Source of the DNA: Streptomyces sp. NRRL F-5135
GTDB taxonomy: Bacteria; Actinomycetota; Actinomycetes; Streptomycetales; Streptomycetaceae
NCBI RefSeq assembly: GCF_000719775.1
Contig: NZ_JOHR01000020.1
Coordinates: 1-64,000 of the forward strand
Length of the DNA: 64,000 nucleotides
Direction of reading: 5' to 3'
The notes beneath the pieces were generated by a model that worked only from the letters and a program-made list of their open reading frames with translations, had not been told where the DNA came from and ran no database searches. Both the position numbers and the translations under genes were made by a program. Positions 1 through 8,764 of this stretch are shown here, piece by piece (within the stretch, counting starts at the first letter, position 1; every line of letters starts with the position of its first letter).

Positions 1-1623
1 GGCGGGCGGGGCCTGCGGGGCGGGCGTCTGGGCCTGGTAGGCCTGGCCGTCGTAGGCGGGGACGGCGCCGGTGTCGTACGGGGGGACGGGGCCCGAGCCG
101 TACATGGGGACGGCGCCGGTGTCGTACGCGGGCGCGGGCCCCGCGCCGTAGGGGGACGAGGCGTTCTGGCCGTACGCGGCGGTGTTCGGGTCGTAGGCGG
201 GGATGGCGCCGGTGTCGTACGCGCCGACGCCGGCCATGCCGCCGGCCCCCGCGTCGTACTGCGGTGTCTGGCCGGTGTCGTACGGGGGGACGCCGCCCGA
301 GCCGTACGTGGGGGCGGCGCCGGTGTCGTACGCGGGCGCCGCGGGCGGGGTGACGAACGCCTGGGCCGGCTGGGGCGGGGACGGCGTGGGCCAGGAGCCG
401 CCCTTGCCCAGCGGGTCGTCCGTGATGATCGGGAGTTCCTCGGTCATCGGGATGCGCTCGGCGAGCGGGATCTCGCCGCTCGGCGGTCCGCCGGCCGGGC
501 CCGTGGCGGGCATCGGCGCCGTCATGCCCCGGCTGTCCTGGCCCTGGCCGGAGACCGCGCGGTAGCCGGCGGACAGGTTCGTCCCCGTGTCCTGGAGCGG
601 GTCGGGGCCGAGGCCCGGCAGGACATCCGCCCGGGAGGCGATGAACGTGTCGGCCGTGGGGTCGACGGGCGCCCGCGTCGCCTCGTAGAGCGGCGGGTTC
701 GGCGCGGCGATCCGCGGTGTGCCGCGTCCCGAGCCGGACACCGGCCCCATGGACCGGGTCGAGAAGGCCGACTCGCGCGCCGACGCGGTCTCCTGCCGGT
801 CGCGCGCCGCGCGCTGCGACGGGATGCCGCCCGAGCCGGGCAGGATGCCGCCCGAGCCGGGCAGGGGCGAGGAGACGGGATTGCGGCGGGCCGACTTCTC
901 GTTCGCCATCGGAGGCGCGGACCCCGACCCTCCGGTGATCGCCAGGATCACGTCGGCCACCCGGCGCTTGGTCGGGGCCGGCAGGAGCCGCAGCGAGAGG
1001 CCGGCGGCCACACCGAGCATGGTCAGGCCGTACAGCCAGGTGACCCAGGACGCCGCGGGCCGGCCCGCGAACAGCCCGTGGACCAGCCCGGCGCACCAGG
1101 CGGGGTAGGCCACCATGTGGATCGCGCGCCAGCGGCCGGCGTACCGGGGAGTGGGCACGAAGACGCTGCGGGCCGCTCCGGTCAGGGCGGCGGCGACCAT
1201 CATCAGCGCCGCGAACGATCCGAGGCCGATCAGCGCGCCGGTGCCGGTGACACCGAGGCTGAACGGGATGAGCGCGCCGATCAGCGCCACCTTGCCGAGG
1301 AACACCTTGATGCTGATGTGCAGCAGCAGGAAGACGAGCGAGCCCACTGCCGTCGTCCGGTGGATCGCCTGGGAGATCAGCCGGTCGCGCGGCGACAGGA
1401 ACAGCCTGTCGCTGGCTATCAGCCCCCAGACGACGGCGCCGGAGAGACACAGCAGAGCCAGCACGCCGGCGCCGAAGTCGATGAATTTCTGGAAGGCGTC
1501 GCCTCCCAGGATGGCGAGTGCGGGGAGGACTACCAGTGCGGCGGCGGTCGCCACGGCGGCCGCCTGGCGACTTTTGCCTAGCTCCGGGTTGGACGAGGAG
1601 CTGAGCTTGCTTAGTGGGTTCAT
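1..1623 (-). CDS. Haem-b/ferric-reductase-like membrane protein with long low-complexity tail (C-terminus outside window)
   Basis: Read on the minus strand from ATG at 1623, with GGAG about 12 nt upstream; open to the window edge (541 codons visible). Residues 20-215 carry about six hydrophobic segments. Two helices hold paired histidines, H88/H102 and H169/H182, spaced 14 and 13; this spacing is typical of bis-histidine haem-b ligation in ferric-reductase-like transmembrane domains. From about residue 225 the protein is disordered and rich in Pro, Gly, Ala and Tyr. It includes a doubled LPGSGGI motif and, near the right end of the tail, many YDTGA(V/I/A)P-type repeats. No flavin or NAD domain is visible, so electron transfer is inferred only. 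Divergent from leuS. The fold is fairly secure; the substrate is unknown. Confidence 0.65.
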   Translation of the reverse strand, partial: MNPLSKLSSSSNPELGKSRQAAAVATAAALVVLPALAILGGDAFQKFIDFGAGVLALLCLSGAVVWGLIASDRLFLSPRDRLISQAIHRTTAVGSLVFLLLHISIKVFLGKVALIGALIPFSLGVTGTGALIGLGSFAALMMVAAALTGAARSVFVPTPRYAGRWRAIHMVAYPAWCAGLVHGLFAGRPAASWVTWLYGLTMLGVAAGLSLRLLPAPTKRRVADVILAITGGSGSAPPMANEKSARRNPVSSPLPGSGGILPGSGGIPSQRAARDRQETASARESAFSTRSMGPVSGSGRGTPRIAAPNPPLYEATRAPVDPTADTFIASRADVLPGLGPDPLQDTGTNLSAGYRAVSGQGQDSRGMTAPMPATGPAGGPPSGEIPLAERIPMTEELPIITDDPLGKGGSWPTPSPPQPAQAFVTPPAAPAYDTGAAPTYGSGGVPPYDTGQTPQYDAGAGGMAGVGAYDTGAIPAYDPNTAAYGQNASSPYGAGPAPAYDTGAVPMYGSGPVPPYDTGAVPAYDGQAYQAQTPAPQAPPA

Positions 1624-1940
1624 AGGGGGGCAACTCCGAATGGCTCGGGAAAGCGGTCCCGTTGCCGCATGCTAAGTGGAGCCATACCAGGCGGTACTGC
1701 GTTTGCGGGTTTAACCGGGGGAAGGTGAGTTAGCCAACTCTTCATTGGTCCGGATCGGGTCGATACGCGGGGTAAGTCGTCTGTTCGGCCTGTCGAACGG
1801 GGGTGTGGGGACTTCTTCGGAGAGGCATGTCGACGGTCCGGCGTCAAGGCACTTCTCGGCCGGGTGGCGGCTTGCGTGGAGGCTCGCGTGGCGGCTCCTG
1901 TGGCGTCCCGCCTGGCGACTCGTCGGCCAGGGGCTCGGGG

Positions 1941-1980
1941 CCTTGGAGAGCCTTGGCGGGCCTTGGAGGCTCTTGGGTGG
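1941..1980. repeat. Four 10-bp tandem units upstream of leuS
   Basis: Four consecutive 10-bp units in perfect register share the core CCTTGG (TCTTGG in the last). They end at the inverted repeat at the leuS leader promoter. The period equals about one DNA helical turn. Function unknown; could be a binding array or slippage product. Confidence 0.6.
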
Positions 1981-2001
1981 ATACGCCGGTGCGGCGTATC
2001 C
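1979..2001. promoter_or_regulatory. Perfect 10-bp inverted repeat over the -35 region of the leuS leader promoter
   Basis: Arms GGATACGCCG (1979-1988) and CGGCGTATCC (1992-2001) flank GTG. The centre lies about 35 nt before the presumed transcription start at 2025, so a bound protein would cover the -35 region. It could be an operator. No regulator is recognised. Confidence 0.5.
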
Positions 2002-2012
2002 GGGCCCTGCGG

Positions 2013-2018
2013 TACCCT
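2013..2018 (+). promoter_or_regulatory. -10 element of the leuS leader transcript
   Basis: TACCCT lies 6 nt before the ATG of the leader peptide, so transcription probably starts at or beside the A of that ATG and the leader peptide is read leaderless. No clear -35 hexamer is seen; the 10-bp inverted repeat occupies that position. Confidence 0.5.
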
Positions 2019-2024
2019 GGCGCC

Positions 2025-2063
2025 ATGCGTGCCGTACGCCTTCTGCTTAGCGAGCCGCGCTGA
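2025..2063 (+). CDS. leuS leader peptide ([12 protein letters not shown])
   Basis: A 12-residue ORF with three consecutive leucines at codons 6-8, encoded CTT CTG CTT. CTT is a rare codon in high-GC Streptomyces. The ORF sits between the promoter and an intrinsic terminator upstream of leucyl-tRNA synthetase. This is the layout of ribosome-mediated attenuation, where slow decoding when charged tRNA-Leu is scarce changes RNA folding. The parallel leader before leuA (40378-40425) shares the CTTCT(G/C)CTTAGC core. Translation itself is inferred from this arrangement. Confidence 0.7.
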   Translation: MRAVRLLLSEPR

Positions 2064-2109
2064 TCAGTCCCGACGGACCAGAGAAAACCCGTCGGAATCG
2101 GCGCGGCTT
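2052..2109 (+). promoter_or_regulatory. leuS leader RNA stems (attenuator control region)
   Basis: The end of the leader ORF (2052-2064) can pair with 2097-2109 over 13 bp, including two G-U pairs. It encloses a smaller perfect hairpin, CCGACGG (2070-2076) with CCGTCGG (2089-2095). The outer stem contains the leader stop codon, so ribosome position would decide whether it forms. It ends one base before the terminator arm at 2110. How the structures compete cannot be settled by eye. No T-box motif is present. Confidence 0.55.
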
Positions 2110-2133
2110 CCCCTCCTGTGCGAGGGGTTTTTT
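2110..2133 (+). terminator. Intrinsic terminator in the leuS leader
   Basis: CCCCTC (2110-2115) pairs with GAGGGG (2122-2127) around a 6-nt loop and is followed directly by six T residues (2128-2133). It lies 40 nt before the leuS ATG. A U-tract terminator in a 5' leader of a GC-rich genome strongly suggests premature termination control. Confidence 0.75.
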
Positions 2134-2172
2134 CATTCGCAGGCAGAGACGACCGATGGAGCTTCAGAGGAA

Positions 2173-5055
2173 ATGAGCGAGACGAATCCCGCCGCCCCCG
2201 CCGAGCAGGCGGCGGCGCCGTACCGCTACACCGGCGCCATGGCGGCCGACATCGAGGCGCGCTGGCAGGACTTCTGGGACGCGGACGGCACCTATCAGGC
2301 GCCCAACCCGACGGGCGACCTGGCCGGCGACGCGGCCGAGGTGGCGAAGCCCAAGAAATTCGTCATGGACATGTTCCCGTATCCCTCCGGCTCCGGCCTG
2401 CACGTCGGCCACCCGCTGGGCTACATCGCCACCGACGTCTACGCCCGGCACCAGCGCATGACCGGGCACAACGTGCTGCACACGCTGGGCTTCGACGCCT
2501 TCGGCCTGCCCGCCGAGCAGCACGCCGTCGCCACCGGCACGCACCCCCGCGTCTCCACCGAGGACGCCATGAAGAACATGGTGCGGCAGCTGCGCAGGCT
2601 GGGTCTGGGGCACGACAAGCGCAGGGCCGTCGCGACGATCGACCCCGACTTCTACAAGTGGACGCAGTGGATCTTCGTCCAGATCTTCAACTCCTGGTAC
2701 GACGAGGACGCCGACAAGGCGCGTCCGATCGAGACGCTGGTGGCGCAGTTCGAGAGCGGGGAGCGCGCGACCCCCGACGGGCGCCCCTGGAGTGAGCTGA
2801 GCGCTGCCGAACGCGCCGACGTGCTGGGCGAGTACCGGCTGGCGTACGCCTCCGACGCACCCGTCAACTGGGCCCCCGGGCTGGGCACCGTCCTGGCCAA
2901 CGAGGAGGTCACGGCGGACGGCCGCTCCGAGCGCGGCAACTTCCCCGTCTTCAAGGCGAAGCTGCGCCAGTGGAACATGCGCATCACCGCCTACGCCGAC
3001 CGGCTGCTGAACGACCTGGACGCGCTGGACTGGCCCGAGGCCATCAAGCTGCAGCAGCGCAACTGGATCGGGCGCAGCGAGGGCGCGCGGGTCGACTTCC
3101 CCGTGGGCGACGCGGGCTCGATCACCGTCTTCACGACCCGTCAGGACACGCTGTTCGGGGCGACGTACATGGTGCTGGCACCGGAGCACGACCTGGTCGA
3201 GAAGATCGTCCCGGCCGCCTGGCCCGAGGGCACGCATGAGGTCTGGACCGGCGGTCACGCGACCCCCGCCGAGGCCGTCGACGCGTACCGCAAGCAGGCC
3301 GCAGCCAAGTCCGACGTCGAGCGGCAGGCCGAGGCCAAGGACAAGACCGGTGTCTTCACCGGCGCGTACGCCACCAACCCGGTCAGCGGCGAGCCCGTTC
3401 CCGTCTTCATCGCGGACTACGTCCTGATGGGCTACGGCACCGGCGCGATCATGGCCGTACCGGCGCACGACAGCCGGGACTTCGCGTTCGCGCGCGCCTT
3501 CGAGCTGCCGATCCGCTGTGTGGTGGAGCCCTCGGACGGGCGCTCGGCCGATCCCGCCGAGTGGGACGACGCGTTCGCCTCCTACGACGCGCGGATCGTC
3601 AACTCGGCGAACGCGGAGATCTCGCTGGACGGCCTGGGCGTGACCGACGCCAAGGCCAGGATCACCGAATGGCTGGCCGAACGGGGCATCGGCGAAGGCA
3701 CGGTCAACTACCGGCTGCGGGACTGGCTGTTCAGCCGGCAGCGCTACTGGGGCGAGCCCTTCCCGATCGTCTACGACGAGGACGGCACCGCGCACGCGCT
3801 GCCCGAGTCGATGCTGCCCCTGGAACTGCCCGAGGTCGACGACTACTCGCCGCGCACGTTCGACCCCGACGACGCCGACACCCAGCCGGAGACGCCCCTG
3901 TCGCGCAACGCGGACTGGGTGAACGTCGACCTGGACCTGGGCCGGGGCGAGGGCGTCAAGCGCTACCGCCGCGAGACCAACACCATGCCGAACTGGGCCG
4001 GTTCGTGCTGGTACGAGATGCGTTACCTGGACCCGCACAACGGCGAGCGGCTGGTCGACCCGGACATCGAGCGGTACTGGATGGGCCCGCGCGAGGGCCG
4101 GCCGCACGGCGGTGTGGACCTGTACGTGGGCGGCGCCGAGCACGCGGTGCTGCACCTGCTGTACGCGCGCTTCTGGTCCAAGGTGCTGTTCGACCTGGGG
4201 TACGTCTCCTCGGCCGAGCCGTTCCACAAGCTGTACAACCAGGGCATGATCCAGGCGTACGTCTACCGGGACGGCCGGGGGATCGCCGTACCGGCCGCCG
4301 AGGTCGAGGAGCGGGACGGCGGGTTCTGGTACCAGGGCCAGAAGGTCAGCCGGGTCCTGGGCAAGATGGGCAAGTCCCTGAAGAACGCCGTCACTCCGGA
4401 CGAGATCTGCGCCGAGTACGGCGCGGACACGCTGCGCCTGTACGAGATGGCGATGGGTCCGCTGGACGTCTCGCGGCCGTGGGACACGCGCGCGGTGATC
4501 GGCCAGTACCGGCTGCTGCAGAGGCTGTGGCGGAACGTGGTCGACGAGACGACCGGCGAGGCCACCGTCGTGGACGCCGAGCCCGGCGAGGAGACGCTGC
4601 GCGCGCTGCACAAGGCGATCGACGGGGTCGCGCAGGACATGGCGGCGCTGCGCTTCAACACGGCCATCGCCAAGATCACCGAGCTGAACAACCACCTGAC
4701 CAAGGCGGGCGGCCCGGTACCGCGTTCGGTGGCCGAGCCGCTGGTGCTGCTGATCGCGCCCCTGGCGCCGCACGTCGCCGAGGAGCTGTGGCGCAAGCTG
4801 GGGCACACCGACTCGGTGGTGCACCAGGACTTCCCGGTGGCGGACCCGGCGTACGTCGTGGACGAGACCGTGGTGTGCGTGGTGCAGGTGAAGGGGAAGG
4901 TGAAGGCGCGGCTGGAGGTCTCCCCCTCGGTGTCGGACGAGGAGCTGCGCGCGCTGGCGCTGGCGGACGACGGTGTGGTGGCGGCCCTGGGCGGCGCGGA
5001 GATCCGGAAGGTGATCGTACGGGCGCCCAAGCTGGTGAACATCGTTCCGGCGTAG
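2173..5055 (+). CDS. leuS: Leucyl-tRNA synthetase
   Basis: Class Ia synthetase of 960 aa that charges tRNA-Leu in the cytoplasm. The start at ATG 2173 gives [12 protein letters not shown], with AGAGGA just upstream; frame-open sequence further upstream contains the leader and is not coding. The HIGH-type motif HVGHPLGY lies near residue 76. The CP1 editing domain includes the TTRQDTLFG motif near 321. The KMSKS loop appears as KMGKS near 730. The C-terminal anticodon-binding region ends in [17 protein letters not shown]. Length and motifs fit actinobacterial LeuRS. Expression is probably controlled by the leader peptide and terminator at 2025-2133. Confidence 0.97.
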   Translation: MSETNPAAPAEQAAAPYRYTGAMAADIEARWQDFWDADGTYQAPNPTGDLAGDAAEVAKPKKFVMDMFPYPSGSGLHVGHPLGYIATDVYARHQRMTGHNVLHTLGFDAFGLPAEQHAVATGTHPRVSTEDAMKNMVRQLRRLGLGHDKRRAVATIDPDFYKWTQWIFVQIFNSWYDEDADKARPIETLVAQFESGERATPDGRPWSELSAAERADVLGEYRLAYASDAPVNWAPGLGTVLANEEVTADGRSERGNFPVFKAKLRQWNMRITAYADRLLNDLDALDWPEAIKLQQRNWIGRSEGARVDFPVGDAGSITVFTTRQDTLFGATYMVLAPEHDLVEKIVPAAWPEGTHEVWTGGHATPAEAVDAYRKQAAAKSDVERQAEAKDKTGVFTGAYATNPVSGEPVPVFIADYVLMGYGTGAIMAVPAHDSRDFAFARAFELPIRCVVEPSDGRSADPAEWDDAFASYDARIVNSANAEISLDGLGVTDAKARITEWLAERGIGEGTVNYRLRDWLFSRQRYWGEPFPIVYDEDGTAHALPESMLPLELPEVDDYSPRTFDPDDADTQPETPLSRNADWVNVDLDLGRGEGVKRYRRETNTMPNWAGSCWYEMRYLDPHNGERLVDPDIERYWMGPREGRPHGGVDLYVGGAEHAVLHLLYARFWSKVLFDLGYVSSAEPFHKLYNQGMIQAYVYRDGRGIAVPAAEVEERDGGFWYQGQKVSRVLGKMGKSLKNAVTPDEICAEYGADTLRLYEMAMGPLDVSRPWDTRAVIGQYRLLQRLWRNVVDETTGEATVVDAEPGEETLRALHKAIDGVAQDMAALRFNTAIAKITELNNHLTKAGGPVPRSVAEPLVLLIAPLAPHVAEELWRKLGHTDSVVHQDFPVADPAYVVDETVVCVVQVKGKVKARLEVSPSVSDEELRALALADDGVVAALGGAEIRKVIVRAPKLVNIVPA

Positions 5056-5188
5056 GTACCGGCGCCGCCGACGTCGGCCCGGGTACCGGCGTCGGCACCG
5101 GCGTCTCGTCACCGGTGCGGGGTCGGTGGGCAAGGGCTTTCCCCGCCGCGCAGGGCTTTCCTCACCGCACAGGGTTTTCCCCTACGGG

Positions 5189-5225
5189 GCAGGTTGGGGG
5201 TTCTGTGTCGGAACCCCCGACCTGC
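5189..5225 (+). terminator. leuS terminator hairpin
   Basis: GCAGGT, a T-G wobble and GGGGGTTC pair with GAACCCCC and ACCTGC around a 7-nt loop: a 15-bp stem 134 nt after the leuS stop. No long T-tract, as usual in Streptomyces. Confidence 0.75.
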
Positions 5226-5423
5226 TTGTGCCGTTTACGGTGTAAGGAGCGGAAGAAGCGGCATCATGCGGAAAGCGGTGATGCCGCCCGGTGGCCGGTC
5301 AGGGTGACCGGCCGGCGGTGGTGACGGGTTGCGAGCGGACCGCGCACCGGCGGTGGCGCGGTCGTGCGGCGATCGTGACGCGGCGGCGGGTGTACCGAGC
5401 GTACCGACTGCGAAGGGGCATCC

Positions 5424-6263
5424 ATGGAGGTCTTCCTGTTGGTGACGGTGCTGTTCGTCGCCTTCGTCGCGCTGGGGGTGTTCGCGACGGTCAAGGCGGT
5501 GGGCGCGGCCAAGCGCGGTGTCGACCGCACGATCTCGAACGCCCGCCGGACGGTGGAGGACTCCACGCTGCGGGTGAGGAGCGCCGGACTGTCGGGTACT
5601 GCGGGTGAGCTCGCCCAACTGAGGCTGAGGCTGCGGACGTCGATGCGGGCCACCCAGGACGCGTTGCACGCGGCGGTGGCACAGGACGCGTCCCTGAAGG
5701 AGTCGATCGGACTGTTCGAGCGGCTGAGCGCGCACGGCCTCGAGCTGGAGGACGAGCTGAGGCAGCTGGAGCGGGACCCGGACCGGGCGCGGGTCGCGGA
5801 GGCGCTGACGGAGCTGCGGGAGCGCACGGACCGCATCACGCACGCGGCGGACTCGCTGCGCTGGGCCGTTCGGGACCGCGCGAGGAACTTCGCGGAGGAC
5901 GACCTGGCGGCTCTGAGCGCGCAGATCGACGTGGAGACGGGGGCGCTGCGGCACTGGTCGTCGGCGGCCGAGCCGGGGCCGGAGCCCGGGCCCTGGACGG
6001 GCGAGGAACGGCGGCAACGGCAGGGGGAGCGGTACGAAGAACGGCGGCGGACCGAGCCGACGGGCCCCGGCCCCGGTGCGTCCGGCCCCCGGGCGTCCGA
6101 CGGCGCAACGCCCAGTGGGGCGTCGGCCGACGACGGTCCGCAGGCGATCGAGGCGCCCGATCCACGGCTGCGGGCGACGCACCCATGGCAGAAGCGTCCC
6201 GCGGGCCGGCCCGAACCACAGCCGCAGCCTCGGCCAGGCCGCAGGCCGGAAGCCACGAACTGA
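5424..6263 (+). CDS. Membrane-anchored coiled-coil protein of unknown function
   Basis: 279 aa, start ATG 5424 with AAGGGG 7 nt upstream. Residues 2-24 form one hydrophobic helix. About 30-180 are long charged helices likely to be coiled coil, with Leu/Arg/Glu periodicity. The last 90 residues are a disordered Pro/Gly/Glu/Arg-rich tail. No catalytic motif is recognised. It lies between leuS and a degV gene on the same strand but is separated from leuS by a strong terminator, so it probably has its own promoter. A role as an envelope or scaffold protein would be a guess. Confidence 0.8.
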   Translation: MEVFLLVTVLFVAFVALGVFATVKAVGAAKRGVDRTISNARRTVEDSTLRVRSAGLSGTAGELAQLRLRLRTSMRATQDALHAAVAQDASLKESIGLFERLSAHGLELEDELRQLERDPDRARVAEALTELRERTDRITHAADSLRWAVRDRARNFAEDDLAALSAQIDVETGALRHWSSAAEPGPEPGPWTGEERRQRQGERYEERRRTEPTGPGPGASGPRASDGATPSGASADDGPQAIEAPDPRLRATHPWQKRPAGRPEPQPQPRPGRRPEATN

Positions 6264-6387
6264 CCGGGCACGGGCGTCGCGGCTCCCCGCTCCGGACCGG
6301 GGTGCCGGCTTCCGCGGCGGCCGTGGAATGATCACTGAGGCAGGGTCGGACTCCCGGGCCAGGACGGCGACGGGTAACCTCCCGCTC

Positions 6388-7233
6388 ATGTCCCCCCATG
6401 TCGCCATCGTCACCGATTCCACGGCCTACCTGCCGCCCCGGGCGATCGAGCGGCACGGCATCACCGCGGTGCCGCTGACCGTCGTGCTCGGCGACCGTGC
6501 GCTGGAGGAGGGCACGGAGATCTCGGCCCGGTCGCTGGCCCAGGCACTCCAGAAGCGGCACTCCGTGACGACGTCCCGGCCGAGCCCCGACATGTTCGCC
6601 GCCGCGTACCGCGCGGCGGCCGGGGCCGGGGCGACGGGCATCGTCTCGCTGCACCTGTCCGCCGAGATCTCCGGAACGTACGACGCGGCCGTGCTGGCGG
6701 CGAAGGACGCGCCCGTGCCGGTGCGGGTGGTCGACACCGGCACGGTGGCGATGGCGCTGGGCTTCTGCGCGCTGGCCGCGGCCGGGGTGGCCGAGGGGGG
6801 CGGCACGCTGGACGAGGCGGTGGCCGCCGCGGAGAAGCGGTCGGCGGGCACGTCCGCGTACTTCTACGTCGACACGCTGGACTATCTGCGCCGGGGCGGC
6901 CGTATCGGCGCGACCCAGGCCTTGCTGGGCTCCGCGCTCGCGGTGAAGCCTCTGCTCACCCTGTCCGACGGGCGGATCGATCTGCTGGAGAAGGTCCGGA
7001 CGGCCTCGAAGGCCATCGCCCGGCTGGAAGAGATCGTGGTGGAGCGGGCGGGCAGTGGCGCGGTGGACGTCGCCGTGCACCATCTCGCGGCGCCGGAACG
7101 GGCGGCGGCGCTGGCGGAACGGTTGCGCGAGCGCGTGCCGGGCCTGGTGGAGTTGCATGTCAGCGAGGTGGGCGCGGTGATCGGCGCACACACGGGACCG
7201 GGTCTGCTCGGAGCCGTGATCTCGCCGCGCTGA
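6388..7233 (+). CDS. DegV family fatty-acid-binding protein
   Basis: 281 aa, starting MSPHVAIVTDSTAYLP, the usual N-terminal strand and TDS lipid-contact motif of the DegV/FakB fold. A second conserved element is SGTYDAA near 92. Family members bind a fatty acid between two domains, and in Firmicutes FakB presents it to the kinase FakA. No FakA-like gene is in this window, so the physiological role is open. The -10 TAACCT (6375-6380) lies 7 nt before the ATG with no Shine-Dalgarno, so the gene looks leaderless. An upstream in-frame extension would cross this promoter and was rejected. Confidence 0.9.
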   Translation: MSPHVAIVTDSTAYLPPRAIERHGITAVPLTVVLGDRALEEGTEISARSLAQALQKRHSVTTSRPSPDMFAAAYRAAAGAGATGIVSLHLSAEISGTYDAAVLAAKDAPVPVRVVDTGTVAMALGFCALAAAGVAEGGGTLDEAVAAAEKRSAGTSAYFYVDTLDYLRRGGRIGATQALLGSALAVKPLLTLSDGRIDLLEKVRTASKAIARLEEIVVERAGSGAVDVAVHHLAAPERAAALAERLRERVPGLVELHVSEVGAVIGAHTGPGLLGAVISPR

Positions 7234-7399
7234 GGCCGGTCTGAGGCCGGTCTGAGGCCGCGCCGAGGCCGCTCAGAAAGCGTCGTACCGGCGGCCCGGC
7301 CACGCTTACGGGTGACCGAGTTATCCACAACGGCCGAGTTGTCCACGGAAATCCGGGCTGCTCGGCGGGTTCGGCCGGAGATGTCTACGGTCTTGAGCC

Positions 7400-8764
7400 A
7401 TGACGCTGCGAACACACTCCGTAACCAGTGGTCCCGGCCGTGCACCGGGCTCCGACGGCCGTGCCCGCCATCGCGGACCCGGCGCCCCGCTCCGTCTCGG
7501 CGCGGGTGGCCGGAGGGGGTCGCGTGCGCCGCACGGTTCGCGTGACTGCCACGAGGCGGGGCGGGGCCTGCCGTCACGTGGTACGGCGCTCGCACGGATG
7601 GCGCGGACGAGCGGGACCACGCGGCGAGGCAGGCGGGGAGGTACGGGACCGCCGGGGGCCGACACGGCCTCGCGCCGCCGTGCGGACGCCCTGTTGGCCC
7701 GCGCCCCGGGCGTCGGCCCGGCGGATCCGGCGCCCGTCCTCCTCGGGGGAGGGGACGGTCGCCCGGACCGGCCGGCCTGCGCGCGGGAGGACGAGGTGAT
7801 CGCACGCGGGGAGGGGGCGTCGGCAGGCGGCGGGGCGCGTGCCTGCGGAGACGGGCACACGGTGGACCGGGGCGACCGGGGCGATGAGGGCGACGAGCGC
7901 ATGGACAGCTCCCGTGGGGCGGACGGCGACGAGCCGGCCGGGCGGGAGAAGCCGGACCGGGCCGGTGGGATGCCGCGCTTGCGGGAGCGGCGCGAGTCGC
8001 TCGGCCTGGCGCTGCGGGAGCGGATGCCGGTGTGGCTCCAGCTCCGGTGCGGCCTGGAGCCGAGAGCGCTCGGCGCGCTGTCCGTGGTGCTGGTGGCGGC
8101 GGCGGTCTTCGCCGTCCACCACTTCTGGACCACGCGGCCCGGTGCCGTGCGGGCGCCGGCGGCGGTCAACGCCGAGGCCCTGTCGCCTATGACAGCACCG
8201 GCGGCGTCCGTTCCGCCCGGTGCGGCCCCGGACGCGGCCCCCGCCACACCCGGGATGCCGGCGGACCGGCGGGACGCCTCGCCGGGGACGGGCGCGCGCG
8301 TGGTCGTCGATGTGAACGGGGAGGTGCGCCGGCCCGGCGTGCTGCGGCTGCCGGCCGGATCGCGGGTGGCCGACGCGCTGCGCGCGGCCGGAGGTGTCGA
8401 ACCCGGCGCGGACGTCACCGGGCTCAACCGGGCCCGGGTGCTCAACGACGGGGAGCAGGTCGTCGTCGGTGTGACGGCACCGCCGGGAGGCTCTGGCACC
8501 GCCGGCGCCGGTTCCGGAGGGTCCGCGGGCGTGAGCGCGGGCGCCGGCGGCGGTGGCGGTACGGGACCGGGGGCGCCGGTGAGCCTCAGCACCGCGACGG
8601 TGGACCAGCTCGACACGCTCCCCGGGGTCGGGCCGGTGCTCGCGCAGCACATCATCGACTACCGCGCCCGGCACGGGGGCTTCCGGTCGGTGGAGGAGCT
8701 GCGCGAGGTCAACGGCATCGGTGAGCGCAGGTTCGCCGACCTCCAACCGCTCGTACGGCCATGA
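7400..8764 (+). CDS. comEA: ComEA family helix-hairpin-helix DNA-binding protein
   Basis: 454 aa as drawn. A disordered Gly/Arg-rich cytoplasmic N-terminus is followed by a transmembrane helix near 223-243, a SLBB domain near 301-345 (VVVDVNGEVRRPGV) and two HhH motifs near 397-452 (LPGVGPVLAQHI, VNGIGERRF). In competent bacteria ComEA binds incoming DNA outside the membrane. The stop overlaps comEC by 4 bp (ATGA), so the pair is translationally coupled. The exact start is uncertain: ATG 7400 has no clear Shine-Dalgarno and the first 200 residues are poorly constrained. Later in-frame starts would also leave the TM and HhH domains intact. Confidence 0.85.
   Translation: MTLRTHSVTSGPGRAPGSDGRARHRGPGAPLRLGAGGRRGSRAPHGSRDCHEAGRGLPSRGTALARMARTSGTTRRGRRGGTGPPGADTASRRRADALLARAPGVGPADPAPVLLGGGDGRPDRPACAREDEVIARGEGASAGGGARACGDGHTVDRGDRGDEGDERMDSSRGADGDEPAGREKPDRAGGMPRLRERRESLGLALRERMPVWLQLRCGLEPRALGALSVVLVAAAVFAVHHFWTTRPGAVRAPAAVNAEALSPMTAPAASVPPGAAPDAAPATPGMPADRRDASPGTGARVVVDVNGEVRRPGVLRLPAGSRVADALRAAGGVEPGADVTGLNRARVLNDGEQVVVGVTAPPGGSGTAGAGSGGSAGVSAGAGGGGGTGPGAPVSLSTATVDQLDTLPGVGPVLAQHIIDYRARHGGFRSVEELREVNGIGERRFADLQPLVRP

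Noticed and set aside
2025..2172. T-box riboswitch upstream of leuS
   Set aside because: No conserved T-box bulge or specifier arrangement is visible. The Leu-codon ORF explains amino-acid sensing without it.
2164..5133. A 989-codon open frame on the minus strand across leuS
   Set aside because: It is the complement shadow of leuS, rich in Arg, Val, Asp, Gln and His, with no family motif. High GC keeps such frames open.
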